Assembly: GCA_905250075.1 (NCBI GenBank)
Contig: CAJNOP010000014.1
Span: 2,611,848-2,675,847, forward strand
DNA length: 64,000 bases
Reading direction: 5' to 3'
Origin: Rotaria sp. Silwood1
Lineage: Eukaryota; Rotifera; Eurotatoria; Philodinida; Philodinidae
Position 1 is the first letter of the stretch. The number at the start of each line of letters is the position of its first letter. Below the pieces are notes generated by a model. It saw only the letters and a list, made by a program, of their open reading frames with translations. It did not search any database and had not been told where the DNA came from. This document shows positions 37,223 to 51,800 of the stretch, in pieces. A program made the translations under genes and the position numbers.

Positions 37223-38426
37223 TAAAAACAACAAAAAAAAGAAAATAATTTAATATAGTTTTTTGTACTAGAGCAATTAAAAGTTATCTTCATGATAAAA
37301 TTTGTATCTTAGTCACTCATCAAATACAATTTTTACAAGATGCAACAAAAATAATTGTTCTTAATAATGTAAATAATTTTATTTTATTAATGAAGTAAAT
37401 TATTAATTTTTGTATATTTTCAAGGGTGAAATGGTTCAAATGGGTACATATAATGAATTAATAACTTCTTCAACTTTATTCGCTCATTTATTGGAAGATA
37501 TTCATCAGCAAAAACATGAATTTTCAAGTGATATTGAACAACAACAATCAATCATTAGTACAGTATGCTTAGAAGAAGACAATGAAGAAGATTTAATGAC
37601 AAATACTGATACAAAACAAGAAGGATCTATCAGATGGAATGTTTATCGATCATATATAAGAGCTGGTGTTGGCTGTATTTTTGGTTTTTTCTTTATTTTA
37701 CTTATTTTAATTGCAAATCAAGCTATATTCTTATGTAGTAGTTGGTGGTTAGCAGTATGGACTGATGCTGAAACTCATCGATATAAAACTTTTGATAATT
37801 GTACATCAATTAGTGCTAAAAAAGTAAATAATATACATTCGATGACTGAAAATGAATGGAATATATATCGTAATCGAAAATTTTATATCTATTGTGGTAA
37901 GTTTAATTATAAAAAAAAAAATTAGCATAAATGAAGATGAATAATAATTAGGTAGTATACTATTATTATTATTATTAACATTTTTACGTGCATTTACATC
38001 GAAATTAATGTGTTTAAATGCTGGACGAGTACTTCATAATAAGTAAATTTTTTTTTCAAGTTTCTTTTTTTTTCTATTAAAATATTGTTTATATAAATTA
38101 TAGAATGTTTCAACGAGTCATTCGTTGTCCGATTTCATTTTTTGATATGAATCCAGTTGGTATGTTTTAGTTCGTTAATGAAACTTTATACAAATAGATT
38201 TGTCATTTTCTCTGAATTAGGTCGAATTATAAATCGTTTTACTCGAGATATTGCTGTAATAGATAATAATCTATTATTCAGTTTTCCAAATGTTTTAGAA
38301 GTAAGTTAATATTTTCTTAGAATTTTCATTAGTATGATGATTTGTTTAGTATGTGGCTATCGTTCTAGGAGTAATTGTCTTAATTGGATTAATTAATCCT
38401 TGGTCATTTATTTCAGCTATAATAGG

Positions 38427-38798
38427 GATCAATCACAAATGATGTATGAAAAAAGAGTGACAAGGAGATGAAGGTGTAGAACTAAACATGAACAAGATGA
38501 TCTCGATTCTGGCGAAACCATAGACACAACTACTCCTGATCATTTCTATGTAAAACATATACGGCAGTGATTTATCTGGTGGGTGGGCTGGATGGGCGAC
38601 GCCTATTCGAAATTTCGATTCACCCACTCGGGAAACGACACCTAGATAAAACACTGATATACGGGACAATTTTTCGTTTTTCTTTTTAATCGAACATTTA
38701 AGAGGACGAGGAGCATCGAATAATCCATGGTGTGTGAGAGAAGGTCAATAGAAAAACACGATTTCTGATCGGATCTCCTTTATGAACAGTTCGATAGG
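38427..38798. mobile_element. 372-bp insertion in an ABC-transporter exon
   Basis: The coding sequence ..INPWSFISAIIG resumes as ..GIIGMLIVRYRF after 372 bp that have no counterpart in MRP proteins. ATAGG occurs on both sides (38422-38426, 38794-38798), consistent with a 5-bp duplication, though that may be chance. No terminal repeats are seen for the outer insertion. It introduces a stop (TGA 38442) a few codons in. A splice donor could not be found in frame, so it is not a normal intron. Confidence 0.6.
38565..38656. mobile_element. 92-bp hAT miniature element nested in the insertion
   Basis: Imperfect 18-bp inverted ends CAGTGATTTATCTGGTG and CACCTAGATAAAACACTG are flanked by a perfect 8-bp direct repeat ATATACGG (38557-38564, 38657-38664). 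The size, CAGTG termini and 8-bp duplication indicate a very short hAT MITE. The interior GGTGGGTGGGCTGG..CCACTCGGG is also partly palindromic. Confidence 0.85.
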
Positions 38799-39786
38799 AA
38801 TAATTGGAATGTTAATAGTACGTTATCGTTTTGCTCGATGTTTTCGTGATTTAAAACGAATTGAAGGTATAACACGAAGTCCTATTTATTCATGTTTATC
38901 ATCAACTATTCATGGATTAAAAGTCATTCGATCTTATTATGCTGAAAAAATGTGTTCGAAAGAATTTCTTTCTTATGTTGATGATAATAATCGAGCTAAT
39001 TTTTTGATTGTAACAACTGAAAGATGGGCAGCTATACGTTTTGAATGGATAACATTAACGTTTCTTAGTCTTGTTACATCATTTGCTATACTTGTACGTC
39101 TTTATCAACAAGATTTTTCAACAGCTGATATTGCACTTACATTTTTTTATAGTCTTAGTTTACTAGGACTTCTTCAATGGACAATTAGGTTTGATAAATA
39201 AATATAAATTTGAATTCTATTTCATTATATTTTAATGTTTTTCAATATTTAGACAATCAGTAAGAGTTGAAACTGAAATGACAGCTGTTGAACGAATATT
39301 AGAATATTGTTCACTTGAACAAGAACCGTCAGTTCAAATTTTAAATAAACATCGACCACCAAATAATTGGCCATTAGAAGGTCAAATTGTATTTAAAAAT
39401 GTTTCTATGAAATATTTAAGAGATGAATATTCACCACTTGCTTTACGTAATATAACATTAACAATTGAAGGTGGTGAAAAAATAGGTATTGTTGGAAGAA
39501 CTGGTGCAGGAAAAAGTTCATTTATTCAAACACTTTTTCGTATGGGAATACTTGTTAATGGTCAAATTGAAATTGATCATATTGATATAACAACAATTGA
39601 ATTAGATGATCTTCGAAGTCGTATATCAATTATTCCACAAGATCCAATTCTTTTTACAGGTACAATTAGATATAATCTTGATCAATTTAATAATATTTCT
39701 GATGATCAAATATGGAATGCATTAGAAGAAGTTTGTTGAAAATTTTTTTAATTGAATATTTAATTCGAAAATGAAATTTAATTTAG

Positions 39787-39963
<177 letters not shown>

Positions 39964-40025
39964 TAAGTAAACAAAAACAAAAAAAGAAACGTTCAATATT
40001 ATTTATAAATCAATTTTTAATATGA

Positions 40026-40142
<117 letters not shown>

Positions 40143-40455
40143 TAAAAATTCATGTTTTACTTTTCTTTTTTTTTTTTTTTTTGTTTGAAATTATATTTTT
40201 ATTTTATTATTGAAGGTATTAAATAATGGAGAATTAGTTGAATTTGATACACCATCGGCTTTACTATCAAATCCAAATTCATATTTTGTTTCATTAGTAG
40301 ACCAAACTGGTTCAGCTGAAGCTAAATATCTTCGAACATTAGTAAATCGTAAGAATAAAAAAATAAAATTGATAAGACAACAAGCATTTGATAATGATGA
40401 TGATGATGATGAATTAACATCAACAATAAATGAAAACGATCCTCTATTAGTATAA

Positions 40456-42363
40456 AATAATTTATTCAAACAAAAAATTAATGTATACTTAATTATTTAA
40501 TAGATCTTCATTTAAAATATATGTATAAACTAATTGTAATTATTCTTCTTGAAATAGATGTATTATGATTGATTAAAAATAAAGCTAAGTTATATTCCTA
40601 GTGCAGTTTTTCAATATGTTTTATATCTTGAATAGCAACATTTAATTTCATAAAAAACCAATAATATATACAAAAAAATATTGGTCGTTAATTTTTCTTT
40701 CAGAAATTAATGAAATAAGTATAATACATAAAATAGTCATTAACATTACGTTTATATTATTGGGTATCATCAAATAATTATACAAATGATCCTATTATGT
40801 AAACAAAATATTAGAGTTAAGGATGATATATTGATTTACTGCAATTTTCATATGGTCAACGTAAAAGAAGAAAGAACTGATCAGATTATAAGTTTAGTAA
40901 ATAATCAATATCAACGTTGTTGAGCTCATTGGAATACATACTAGTGCATTACGACCAACTTTAGATATAATATGTACAACAGGCTTAGTTTCTACTTAAA
41001 TCAATAATTAGAATAATCATAATGTTAAATTAAAAAAAAAAAACAGAAATCCGAAAAAGAAAAATAATGAATGAATAGCAATCAAGCAAACATAAAATAC
41101 AGTTCACATAAACAATGAAAATTTTTTCTGTTTAAACTATGGAAGTCAATAAGACAGATTGATTATCTTGAAGAAAATCTTAAGTTTGCGAGAGAGCTTT
41201 TACTTAACGCACTTTGTATTGGTGTAATGCGGTTAAAGGACACATGGGAATTCCATTATTTCAACTCCAAAATCATTGCACATTGAAACAATTTGATTGA
41301 GCAGTAAAACTGAATGAAAAAGAAACGAAAATAATTGTCTGATTTGCTAAACACATAACGAAAACGATACATTGTGTTTGATGTAGGCTATTGACAAGAT
41401 ATATTATGTTCATGCGTATTTCAACATTTGTCATGAATAAATTTAGCTTTTCTAGAACGAATGACAATATACTAGCCACATTTCTCCTCCTTAACAATGT
41501 TGAAACATTTATAAATGAAAGTATTGACCACGAAAATGATTTTCAACAACCAACTAGCAAGATATGAAGTAAATTTTGGATTACTTTTATTTGCAAAAAT
41601 CGAAGAACTCATAGACTTTCGACACATCGACCCTAAATCGTTACTTTTATAGCTTCGTATGAGAAATATCAAAGTCTTAATAAAATGCGATGTAAAAATC
41701 TTTTGTGACATGAAAATGTCTTTGGACATGTACCAAAGAAATACTTGTAATGTTGCATTATCCACGAAATAATTTTATATTCGAAAATATAATTTGTTTG
41801 GAAAATATTTCTGTACACTTCAAGACTTCTATCATATATAAAAGTCAAGCAATATATGAACATCTGATGTAGCTATAAATCTTAACGGAATCCAGATATA
41901 AAAGTTTAGATCAAATCTTGACAGAAACTTTTACTTTCAGTATTGACAAATTTTCATATACATTGTCTTTTAGTTTTCTAAAACTTCATTAGAACAAGTC
42001 AAAAAAAAAAAAATTTTCATATATATTTTTTTTGCAGAGAACTTAGAGATACATGTTGTCATTTATTCTCGAAATCAATATATTCATCTATTAAAATTTT
42101 GTTTACAAAACCATATTCAATAATCTTTAATTAAAGTTTATCGTGTTTTTTATTGTTATAATTATATGCAAAATCCCTGAAAATGTCACTTATTTTGTAC
42201 AACAGCAACAACAACAACAAATAAAATCATCTGAACGACAGCTAGAAGTAAATAAAACAAAAAAAAAATAATGATAATAATAAACTACTGATGAAGATTA
42301 ATCATACATGTAATGACTAGATTTGAGAAGCAAAAAAAACAAACAAACAAACAAAGGGTTTAG
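40456..42363. other. Spacer between convergent ABC and Robo genes
   Basis: Both genes end here (tail to tail). ATTAAAAATAAAGC near 40,573 could supply the ABC polyadenylation signal. Short frames on the minus strand (41.3-41.9 kb) look like noise. Confidence 0.45.
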
Positions 42364-45300
42364 TTATACATTTGGTATGAGAAAACTTGGTCCACGTTCA
42401 AAATTAATTAATGTTGATCCATTAGTTTCGTCTTGTTGTTGAATATCCGAATCAGAAAATATTGAACCTTCACTACTTGAATGATTCTGTTTAGAAATCG
42501 ATTTTTCATGTTTATATTTATCAGTTGATGATGAAGAAACATTTTCATGATTATTATCATCCATTGAACTTATCCATGATGTTGTCATTGTTTCTAATAT
42601 TAGAAAAAAAACAAGTAAACTATTTATCTTGTTTTAGAAGTCAAAATATTGAACACTAACCGTCACCTAATGAATTAATCATCGTTAGATTCGATGGTTG
42701 AACTTGTGAAATGTAATCTGATGTATGTTTTACTCTTTAAAAATAATAATGAAATATTTCAATACAATGTCAGATAAATTCAAATAGCATTGATATACTA
42801 TGAAATTAATTTAGATTTACGTAGAGTAATCCAGTTCTTCTTCTCAAAAGTCATAATTTACGTGTATAAGAATTCTTTTATAATATTTATATATGATTAA
42901 TGTAAAATCGATTACAATATATTTCAGATATGTGTTACAAATGTAAAAGAAATGAAAAAATGATGTCTAAATGTCATAAAAATTTTCGAAGATTATCTAT
43001 GAAATTTTTATGAGCAAAATTCGTATTAAATTTCTTATTATTAATTATAACACTAATGAAAATTGACTTACAATGGAGAACTGTTCATTGTTATTTGTTG
43101 TAAACTATCCATAGTTGTTTTATTTATATCATTTGTATTTAAAATTGAACTCTTTATAATTAGACTATTATTTTGATGATGATGAGATGCAGGAGATTGT
43201 ATTGTTGGACGTATTGATGATGGTGTTTGAGGATGAGATTGAGATGTACAATGTATACAATGATATTGATTAAATGATGTACGAGATTGTGAATGATATT
43301 GTAATGTTGACGATGGATGATGATCAAGCCATGGTGGTTGATATTGTACTGTAGGTGATGCTGATGATGTTATCTGTTGTTGTGAATCGGATAACAGATG
43401 ATGTGATGCTGGTGGTGAATGAACTGTTTTTGACTAGTAAAAGAAAAAATGTTAAAAAGTAAAAATAATCTATATTATGACTATTTGAAATAAAACAATT
43501 CAATTACAAACTAATAAAATTCTTGTATTTTGTGAAATTTACAGTAAATTTTTTTGAAAACAGTTTTTAGTTACGTTTCCATAGTAGTCTCGAACGGAAG
43601 ACTCCCAAGGGAAATCCTTCAATTGTTCAACCGTTTTTGAATCGGGATTATGTTTAGGGTCTTTATAGCTCATTTGGATCTACATAATTTACATAGTTTC
43701 GACTCTATGGATAATTGAATCGTTGGAGAACATTCCTCGTTAGACTGTTTTTTAGCATTTCAAAGTCTTCCTCGAAATTTCAATGACCGAAATACGTTAT
43801 TGATATTTGCGAAGATAAAAATGAGATTTTTTATAGAGATATAATGGACATGTCAAACAGATTTTATTTGCCAGTTAACTTAATAATTAGAATACTAAAA
43901 TAAGAAAAACAGAATATACTTGGTCTGTACAATCTTATAAAGACTCATTCAATTGATATTCTCATGTTTTAAATGATTAATTATACACATTTAACTTACA
44001 TAATTTGGTGAAACCGAGGATGTTGATTGTTGAAATATTCCTGTTGTTGCATATGGATTAAGTTGTTGTTGTTGTCGACATTCATGTAAAAGTGCATTAA
44101 TTGGATTTTTATGTATACTCATTGAATAATGTTCACTGTTACTACTAGCTGATGCTGTTGAACAACATTGAAGACGAATACCATTTGGTATTGAATTCAT
44201 CCATAAAGCTGTTGATGATGATGGTAATGGTGTTGAAGTATCTTTTATTAAATCATAACGTTTTCCATTACTTAATGTTTTATGAACAGGTAATTCAACA
44301 GATTGGTTTGATGATGATGATGCTGAACTATTAAATTTTATACGATGTCGATGTTGTTGAGTTATATAATGAAAACATAACCATATAACATAAGCACAAG
44401 CACATATAAATATAATGCTTGATAAAATAATTACTGGTAAAAACCTACGTATTTTTAAAGGATAGAAAGATTAAATAAAAGTAAAGAAAAACAAAAAAAA
44501 GACATAACGAACGAACCAAGGTTGAGATATAGCCTCACGTAAACGATATTTTAATTGATTTTGATTTATTTGTAAAAGTTTAGCATCTATAAAAATGAAA
44601 ATATTTTACAACAAAAAAAAAATGAAAAATTTCATATTAAATAATAATTCTTACTCATTATTATACATATTGGTTGTGAATAAGGACCATAACCAATACG
44701 TGTACGTGCTGCAATACTTATACAATATTCCATATTTTCAATAAGATTTTTAATATATAATCCTTTTGCATCTGAACTTATATTTGTTAAACGTATGGAA
44801 TTTGTTTCATTTGTACCTAAACAATTAACTTTATAAGCAATAATTTGACCATTAGTTTCATTTTCTAATGGTGAATTCCATCGAATAGAAAGTGTTGTTG
44901 TTGATATTAATTGAACAATAATATTTGTTGGTGATGATGATGGAATACTTTCTAATGTTCGAAATGATATTGTATTACTTGAACGACCTATTATATCAAA
45001 CATAGGTACTAAATAAATTGAATAATCTGTATTTGGTTGAAGATTATTTATTGTATATGTTGTTATAGAATTTGTTATTGTTTCAATACGTTCATTTGTT
45101 TCTTTTTTATTAATTATATAAATAAAAATTTCATTAATTAAAGAATTTTTTTGTAAAATATTCCATTTAATTGTTATACTTGTTTCTTGAATATTAATTG
45201 GATCATATAAATAGATAAGTTCATCATCATTTAATTGTTGATTAGTTTTTGTTTCAATTAAATCAGATAATATAGATGATGGACCATAACCAAATGAATT

Positions 45301-48300
45301 TCTTGCACGTATCATAAATTGATAAATTGAATCAGATTTTAAATTATTTATAATTTGTTGAGAATTTTTTGTTTTTGTTAAAATACGTTTCCATTCAAGA
45401 TTATTCCTATCAGAATTAATATCATAATATTCTATAAGATAATCAAGAATATCTATTGATTCCATATCCCAAACTAATTCTATTGAATTGCTAGTTATAT
45501 CTATAGCTATTGGTTGTGATGGTGCTTGTGGAAGATCTTTACGTTCAACACGATGAAATATTGCATTTGAACGAGCATCTTCAACATGTAAATGACCAAG
45601 CCATATAGTTTCATCATAATTATTATTAATTGATACACATTTGTATAAACCAGCATCATTTCTAAACGATTATTTAAGTACATTCATCATATAAAAACAA
45701 TAATTAATGGATGAGAATCGAAACAGAAAAGGAAAACAAATCTGTTGTTATGTACTACTATTTAACATTCATAGCCACAATCAATAGATGGACACCTACG
45801 AACACTCCACAAGTACCAACGAGCGTCTATAGAACCTCATGGTTACCTTGGTTGTAACAGTAAAAGGATAGCTATATTGATATTTATTTATAAAATATTT
45901 GGTATAACTAAAAAAAAAAACCAAAGTAACTATAGCGTGTCCGTGTCAATGAAAAATGGCTATATACCAATAGAAAATAAAAAGCGTAGCCTAGAATAGA
46001 TGTTCATATGATGTTTGTTTCAAACTCTATCGTATTTGCAGCTTTGGTGGCGTCCTTGACTTTTGCAGTTTTTACAGGTAACCTTCATAGTCATACATGA
46101 TGATATCCTTGAGTATTTTTACTACTGATCCCTCTTTGAATGTAAAAGTCATATTATCAATAGTAGAGATTTATACAAAATAATACTCTCATTAATCACA
46201 AATATTTCAATTGAATTCCGATATTTCATTAGATTATTACCAATAATAGAAATGTTCATTTGGTAAAAATTACATACAATAGTAACAGAATACGATTATC
46301 ATAGGATGCGATTGAATGTATTTCTATAGGAATGCTTTCATTTAGTAATAAATAGGCGATCTTCGAATTTCTTCTTTTTATCTCTCAGTACATTTAGTTT
46401 AAAAATAAAATATACCATAAAATACAGCATCAAAAATTATATAAAGAAAAAAAGATTTTTATTGTAAATTGTAAAGCTTTTCATATTGTACCTTGCAATG
46501 TATTTTATTTTAGAATGAAACTTAACTAAGTAATACATAGAGAAACTTCAAAAAAGCCGCCATTCATTATGCGCTATACCTAACTATACTAAATCCATTG
46601 GGGATACTGAGAAACGTATAAAATCACACTTTTTAACCTTACATTTAATTAACTTATTATTTCCCAGGAGATTCAAACCAGGCATTAATGCGATATGGGT
46701 TGAGAAGATTCTTCTAAAAGTTATCATAGACTTCAAATCCCTAAACAGTTCCTTCTCGGAAATATCTAGGTGGCAAAGAGTAAAAATTGCCTTGCTTTCT
46801 CAGTCGTGATATGTTCGATAGAACTAGAATTATTTTTTATGAATACTAAACACTATTTTTGGTGCTTAATATTTTTGGTTTCTTTTTATCTCTTTTCATT
46901 CGAATAAAAATAACCCAAACACTGGATGTAGCTCCTAAAATACTTGTTTCTTTTTTACCAGAGATTTCGTTGTAAAATCTGCCGGAAGTCAACGATGCAA
47001 TATTTTTCAACACAGAAAAACAGTAACTAGTACCTGTAAAAAATAATTTCAGCTCGATCAAACGTATTATATCGGAGAAATGGAAAGGACTTTGTACTTT
47101 TCTGTCTAAAAATTGACTTCGAGAAAAGCTAAAAGCAAATTTTTCTGTATGTATCAAGACTTTTATTTTCTTCCAAATGGAGTAATCAAAAACTAGTGGT
47201 TTTGAGCAGTGTTATAGATTTATGACTCATGCTCTCAACATTCTTTAGAAATTATCATTAAGACAATTTTCCATACAAAGAATAATCGCAGTATGAGTAT
47301 CTCTGCTAAGGATTTCAAGAGTTAAATTTAATAAACTTCATTCGAGAATAGTTTTGGAACATTTTAACTCACTTTTCTGCATGTTGAATAATTAAATCAT
47401 GATTTGATTCAATTCGATATTTTTGACTATTATCACTAATTTTAATTATTTTATACGGACGATTATAAGGTATAAACCACCATTGAATATTAATATCATC
47501 TTTCGGTTGACATGAAAATATAACTTCAACACCAATTGGTACTGTTTGATTATTTGGTATATAAGAAATAATTGGTGGTGATTCAATTTGTTCAACATTT
47601 AATTTAATAAAACCTTGACTACGTATATTTTTATTTTGATAATAACATTTAAATAAAATATTATGATAATATTCTTTAATACGATTTATTTTTAAACGAT
47701 ATTGATTTTTATCTTCATATTCAAATTTTATATTATTAACTTCTGAATGATTAACAATTATCCATGATATTTTATTTTCAACATGAAATGGAAGTTGACA
47801 TTCAATCAATGCTAATCGTCCAAGAGTAACTGTTAAAATTGTTTGACTAAAAAATATTTCTTCATTATTTAATATTTCATTATCATATACAGCAAGTAAA
47901 ATTTGTTCACTAAATTTATATTTTTCAAAACGACCAATACATGTATATATACCACTTTGATTAAATTCAATTGATGATATATGTATATGATTATTTCGAA
48001 TTATTTTATTATTAAAATGCCATTCAATATCATATTGATCATTATTAATATGACATTGTAAATCAATTGATTGTCCACGATGTAAATCAATTCGTGATGA
48101 TGATGGTTGTATAGTTAGTTTTGGTCGATGAAATTCAGTTAAATAAGCTATAGATGATTGACGTATAAGACCATTTGATGCTATACAACGATATGAACCA
48201 AAATCAGATTTTTGTATTGATGGTAATATAAGATCATAATGATCGAGTGGAACTGAAAGATTTTTTCCATCTTTTATCCAATAGACTATTGGATTTGGTG

Positions 48301-48875
48301 AACCATATGGTGGTTGACAACTTAAACGAATACGTTCACCAAGTGAAGCACTTGTTGATATTGGTGAAACAAGAAATTCTTTATCAAGTTCTAAACATAA
48401 AAAAAAAATAAAATTCTTCGTGAAAGTACTTTTTTTTATTATTATTAATAAAATTTAAACATACTTAAAAATTGTATGCGTGCTTTTCGACTTTGTGTTT
48501 GTCCATAAGAATTTTTTGCTATACAATAATATATACCTGCATCTTGTGGCATTGTATTAATAATATGTAATGCCATAAATTCTGTAATAATACGTGCATT
48601 TGGATCAGTTGTTACTAATCGACCATCTTTATACCAATCTATATGAAGATCATCTAATGATGATGATTCTGTTCGACAATGTATAGCCATGGGTTTATCT
48701 AATTCTGCAATCATATCTTGTGGTTGTTCTATAAGTATTGGAGGACTATTTTTACATTGACATAAACCTAACATAGACACACACACACATATATATATAT
48801 ATTAGTGTTAAATGAAAACTTGGAATTTTTTGTATACTTACGAAGAAGGAGAAACAAGACGAGATATTGAATCAT
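42364..48875 (-). CDS. Roundabout (Robo/SAX-3)-type axon-guidance receptor
   Basis: Nine exons on the minus strand keep phase throughout and give 1180 codons: 48875-48842, 48767-48465, 48390-47373, 45661-44655, 44586-44517, 44444-44000, 43433-43072, 42734-42661, 42593-42364. The start has a signal peptide (MIQYLVLFLLLRLCQC). Five Ig domains follow (about 18-480; Ig1 begins PPILIEQPQDM, each with its Cys pair, e.g. AIHC..GIYYC), then three FN3 domains (about 495-785). A juxtamembrane LREAISQPW and one TM (FLPVIILSSIIFICACAYVI, from about residue 812) precede a Ser/His-rich cytoplasmic tail. NPYATTGIF at 940-948 matches the CC1 tyrosine motif of Robo. Domain order 5Ig-3FN3-TM-CC1 is Robo's own. 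Robo receptors bind Slit through Ig1 and steer neurites. Clear proline-rich CC2/CC3 motifs are not seen. Intron 3 is 1.7 kb; no lesions found. Confidence 0.9.
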
Positions 48876-51800
48876 TATTAAATCTATGTTAGGAAATAAT
48901 ACTAATCATTGATCTAAAGTCAATATAGATATATATATATATCGTGGACAAATAATTTTATTTAAGAAAAAAAATTAATGATATAAGCGGATGTTTAACA
49001 TGCTAACTATAAATTTGTTTCTCATCTCACAGTATTGTAGAATTTGTTATGACATAAGAAGTAAAGATGAATGGCCGATGTCCATTGAATGAGTGAAAGA
49101 AAGAAAAACTATTATTAATTGTTAATATATACAGCGACTGATGCCGCTACGATATGTATTGCCCGACAATGAAGACAGATGGAATGCCGACCAACATCTG
49201 GTTGCTGATGCCTATTACTCATTCTGTTGCAGACAACAATGATGAAAAGACTAATGTGAATGGACGATGTATTGATGATGTTTGTCTCGCACACTCGTCT
49301 CATCTAACTCGATGCGTTTGTCAACAAAGAAAAAAAAAAGGAGAAAGAGACATTGCACAATCATTTGAGAAGAGAAAGATAGAGACGACTGACAACAAAC
49401 TACGTGAACTACAGTCACGGACATCTAGCCGGTGTCATTGTCTGTCCATCTTATTTGCAATTAACATTTTTCGATTCGACACGTATACAATCACAACGTG
49501 ATGTATGTAAATGACACTTGCCAAACACTAAACCATAGTTTAATGAACAATTTAAGTGGTTCTTTTTTTTTTAATGCTGTAGTTGTAAAGAAAAAAGTCG
49601 GTACCTTACCACGAAAAGTATTAGTGCGGAAGATTTCTTTTTTTGTCCAAATAATTATACATACTTTCAATCACTTGTCGGCGCACGACCTAATTAGTTG
49701 CATTGAATGCACACACATACACACACACACACACGCATACATACGTTTGTTGAATAAAATAAGAAAGAAAACTTACACGCGCAGTTGTTGTTCATCAATT
49801 TGGAACTTTCAAATGAATTGTCAGAGAAAGTATATATATATATACATATCTATGACGCACAATGTCATAATGAACATGAAACAATAGTAACAAAAAAATG
49901 TCCAATGTTGTAATAACAAGGATTTTCTTAATGAGATTATACAAAATTTGACCATGGGCAACTAAGACCATATGTTGTTACTGTTTAGAATTCAGTCAAT
50001 TGAAGAGAAGAAATAATTAGACACAAGAAGGTGAACATATATACTGTATATATACACTACTTACAAACAAAATCATTAGCTTGATTGCTGTTTTACCTTC
50101 TACAACAAAGAAAAAAAGGAAATGACGAACAGGCGGTGGTTGACCAGTTTCTATTGAGTGACAATATGATTTATGGGACGGCGGCAACAGCAGTAGTAAA
50201 CGATCTGCAACTGTGCACATGTGACTAATAAATAATTAGTGAATGATGGTCGAATGAGACAGTGAGAAAAAAAAGAAAGATTACTAACAGAGAGAATAAA
50301 CGTGCTAAGCTACTATTGCCATTTTAACTTGATGACAAAACTGTCTATTATGATTTTAAATAGGATTGTGAATAAATCCAAAGAAAAAGAAAAAAACGAA
50401 GAGACAATCACTAATAGTTTCGTTTTATATAGATTAAACTTTGAAATTCAATGCAATGAACTTATTTGTTCTGATTTCTTTTTTCTTGCTCTACTATCAT
50501 AATTATTCTATCTCATACTCAAATGTCTTCTTTTATTCATATTGAAGGTTAAAAAAGAACAAGTTTTAAGGAGTGTGAAAGATTGTATATATATATATGT
50601 AATTATGCTTATCAACTTATATATATAAACGTATATTCTGATTACGTATTCAAAGCAAATATAACTATTTCGATCGATGTATATTTGTCATGCAACATTA
50701 AAGAATCCTAATCATAGTGCAATGAAATAGAAAATATCAAAACTTATCTACGATGATGTCATCATACATAAGTTTCTTATACGAATTTATGTAAATGATC
50801 TTAATGAATGTATGTATATTTATGTCACATAATGATCAAGTATTATCAATATGATAATCTTATTGAAGTTTTATGCAATATACATAAACGTTGTTTACAC
50901 CTAATGATATCAGATACATCGAAGGTTATCATAAAAAAAAAGAAACAGTAATCATTATCATCATCATCATCATCATCATTGCCATTTATCTTAAAATGAT
51001 TTCTCCTTCTACAGCTGCTCATGTTCTTATAACACAAACAAACAGAATACCAATTCGATTTAGTGAATAGAAAAATAAACGACTGAATTTTGTTAGTGAT
51101 ATATATATAGAGCACACATATGTTATTATCATATGTTTATATGTCAAATAAAAATTAATTTCCGTTTTGACATCAAACCATAAAAAAATGATTTTTTTTT
51201 TGATAATTCAAAAGCAAAAAAAAAAATATTGTTGTGAATTCTGATTGTATACATTTTTTAACTTTTACTAGCTTGACATATGTGTACCTAAGTGATCAAC
51301 TTTTTAATCGTATCAAGTATAGTATAGACTTACTTGAATGTGTACGACAGCCGCTCGTCTATGTAAATTGCGAAGAGAAATGTTCAATATATATATATAT
51401 GCGTCTGTGGCACCGAAACGTTCACTTACTCTGGCTCATGTCATTGCCGGCAAGCTCTGAACGATAAGAAGAAGAAAACGGATGCTCGTAAAAAAGGAAG
51501 ATTTTTTTATTCATATACAAAAAAAAAAAAGGGAAAGCGAGAAAGAAAAAAGATAAGAAAAGAACGGGAATGAAATCGTTGCGTAAGACACAAATACCGC
51601 ATGCTATCAAAGTGATTAATCATCATTGCTTCCTGGCACACTACATACAAAAGAAACTAAATGAAGGAAGCTAGAGCGAATGAGAAGACTAGGGCGTGTC
51701 ATATATCAACATTTATGTTTCTTTTCTCCTGGTTAGTTAGCCTTGATTCACCCCCATTAATCGATGAACAATTCTCTTGAGAAATACAATATTTGTCTAT

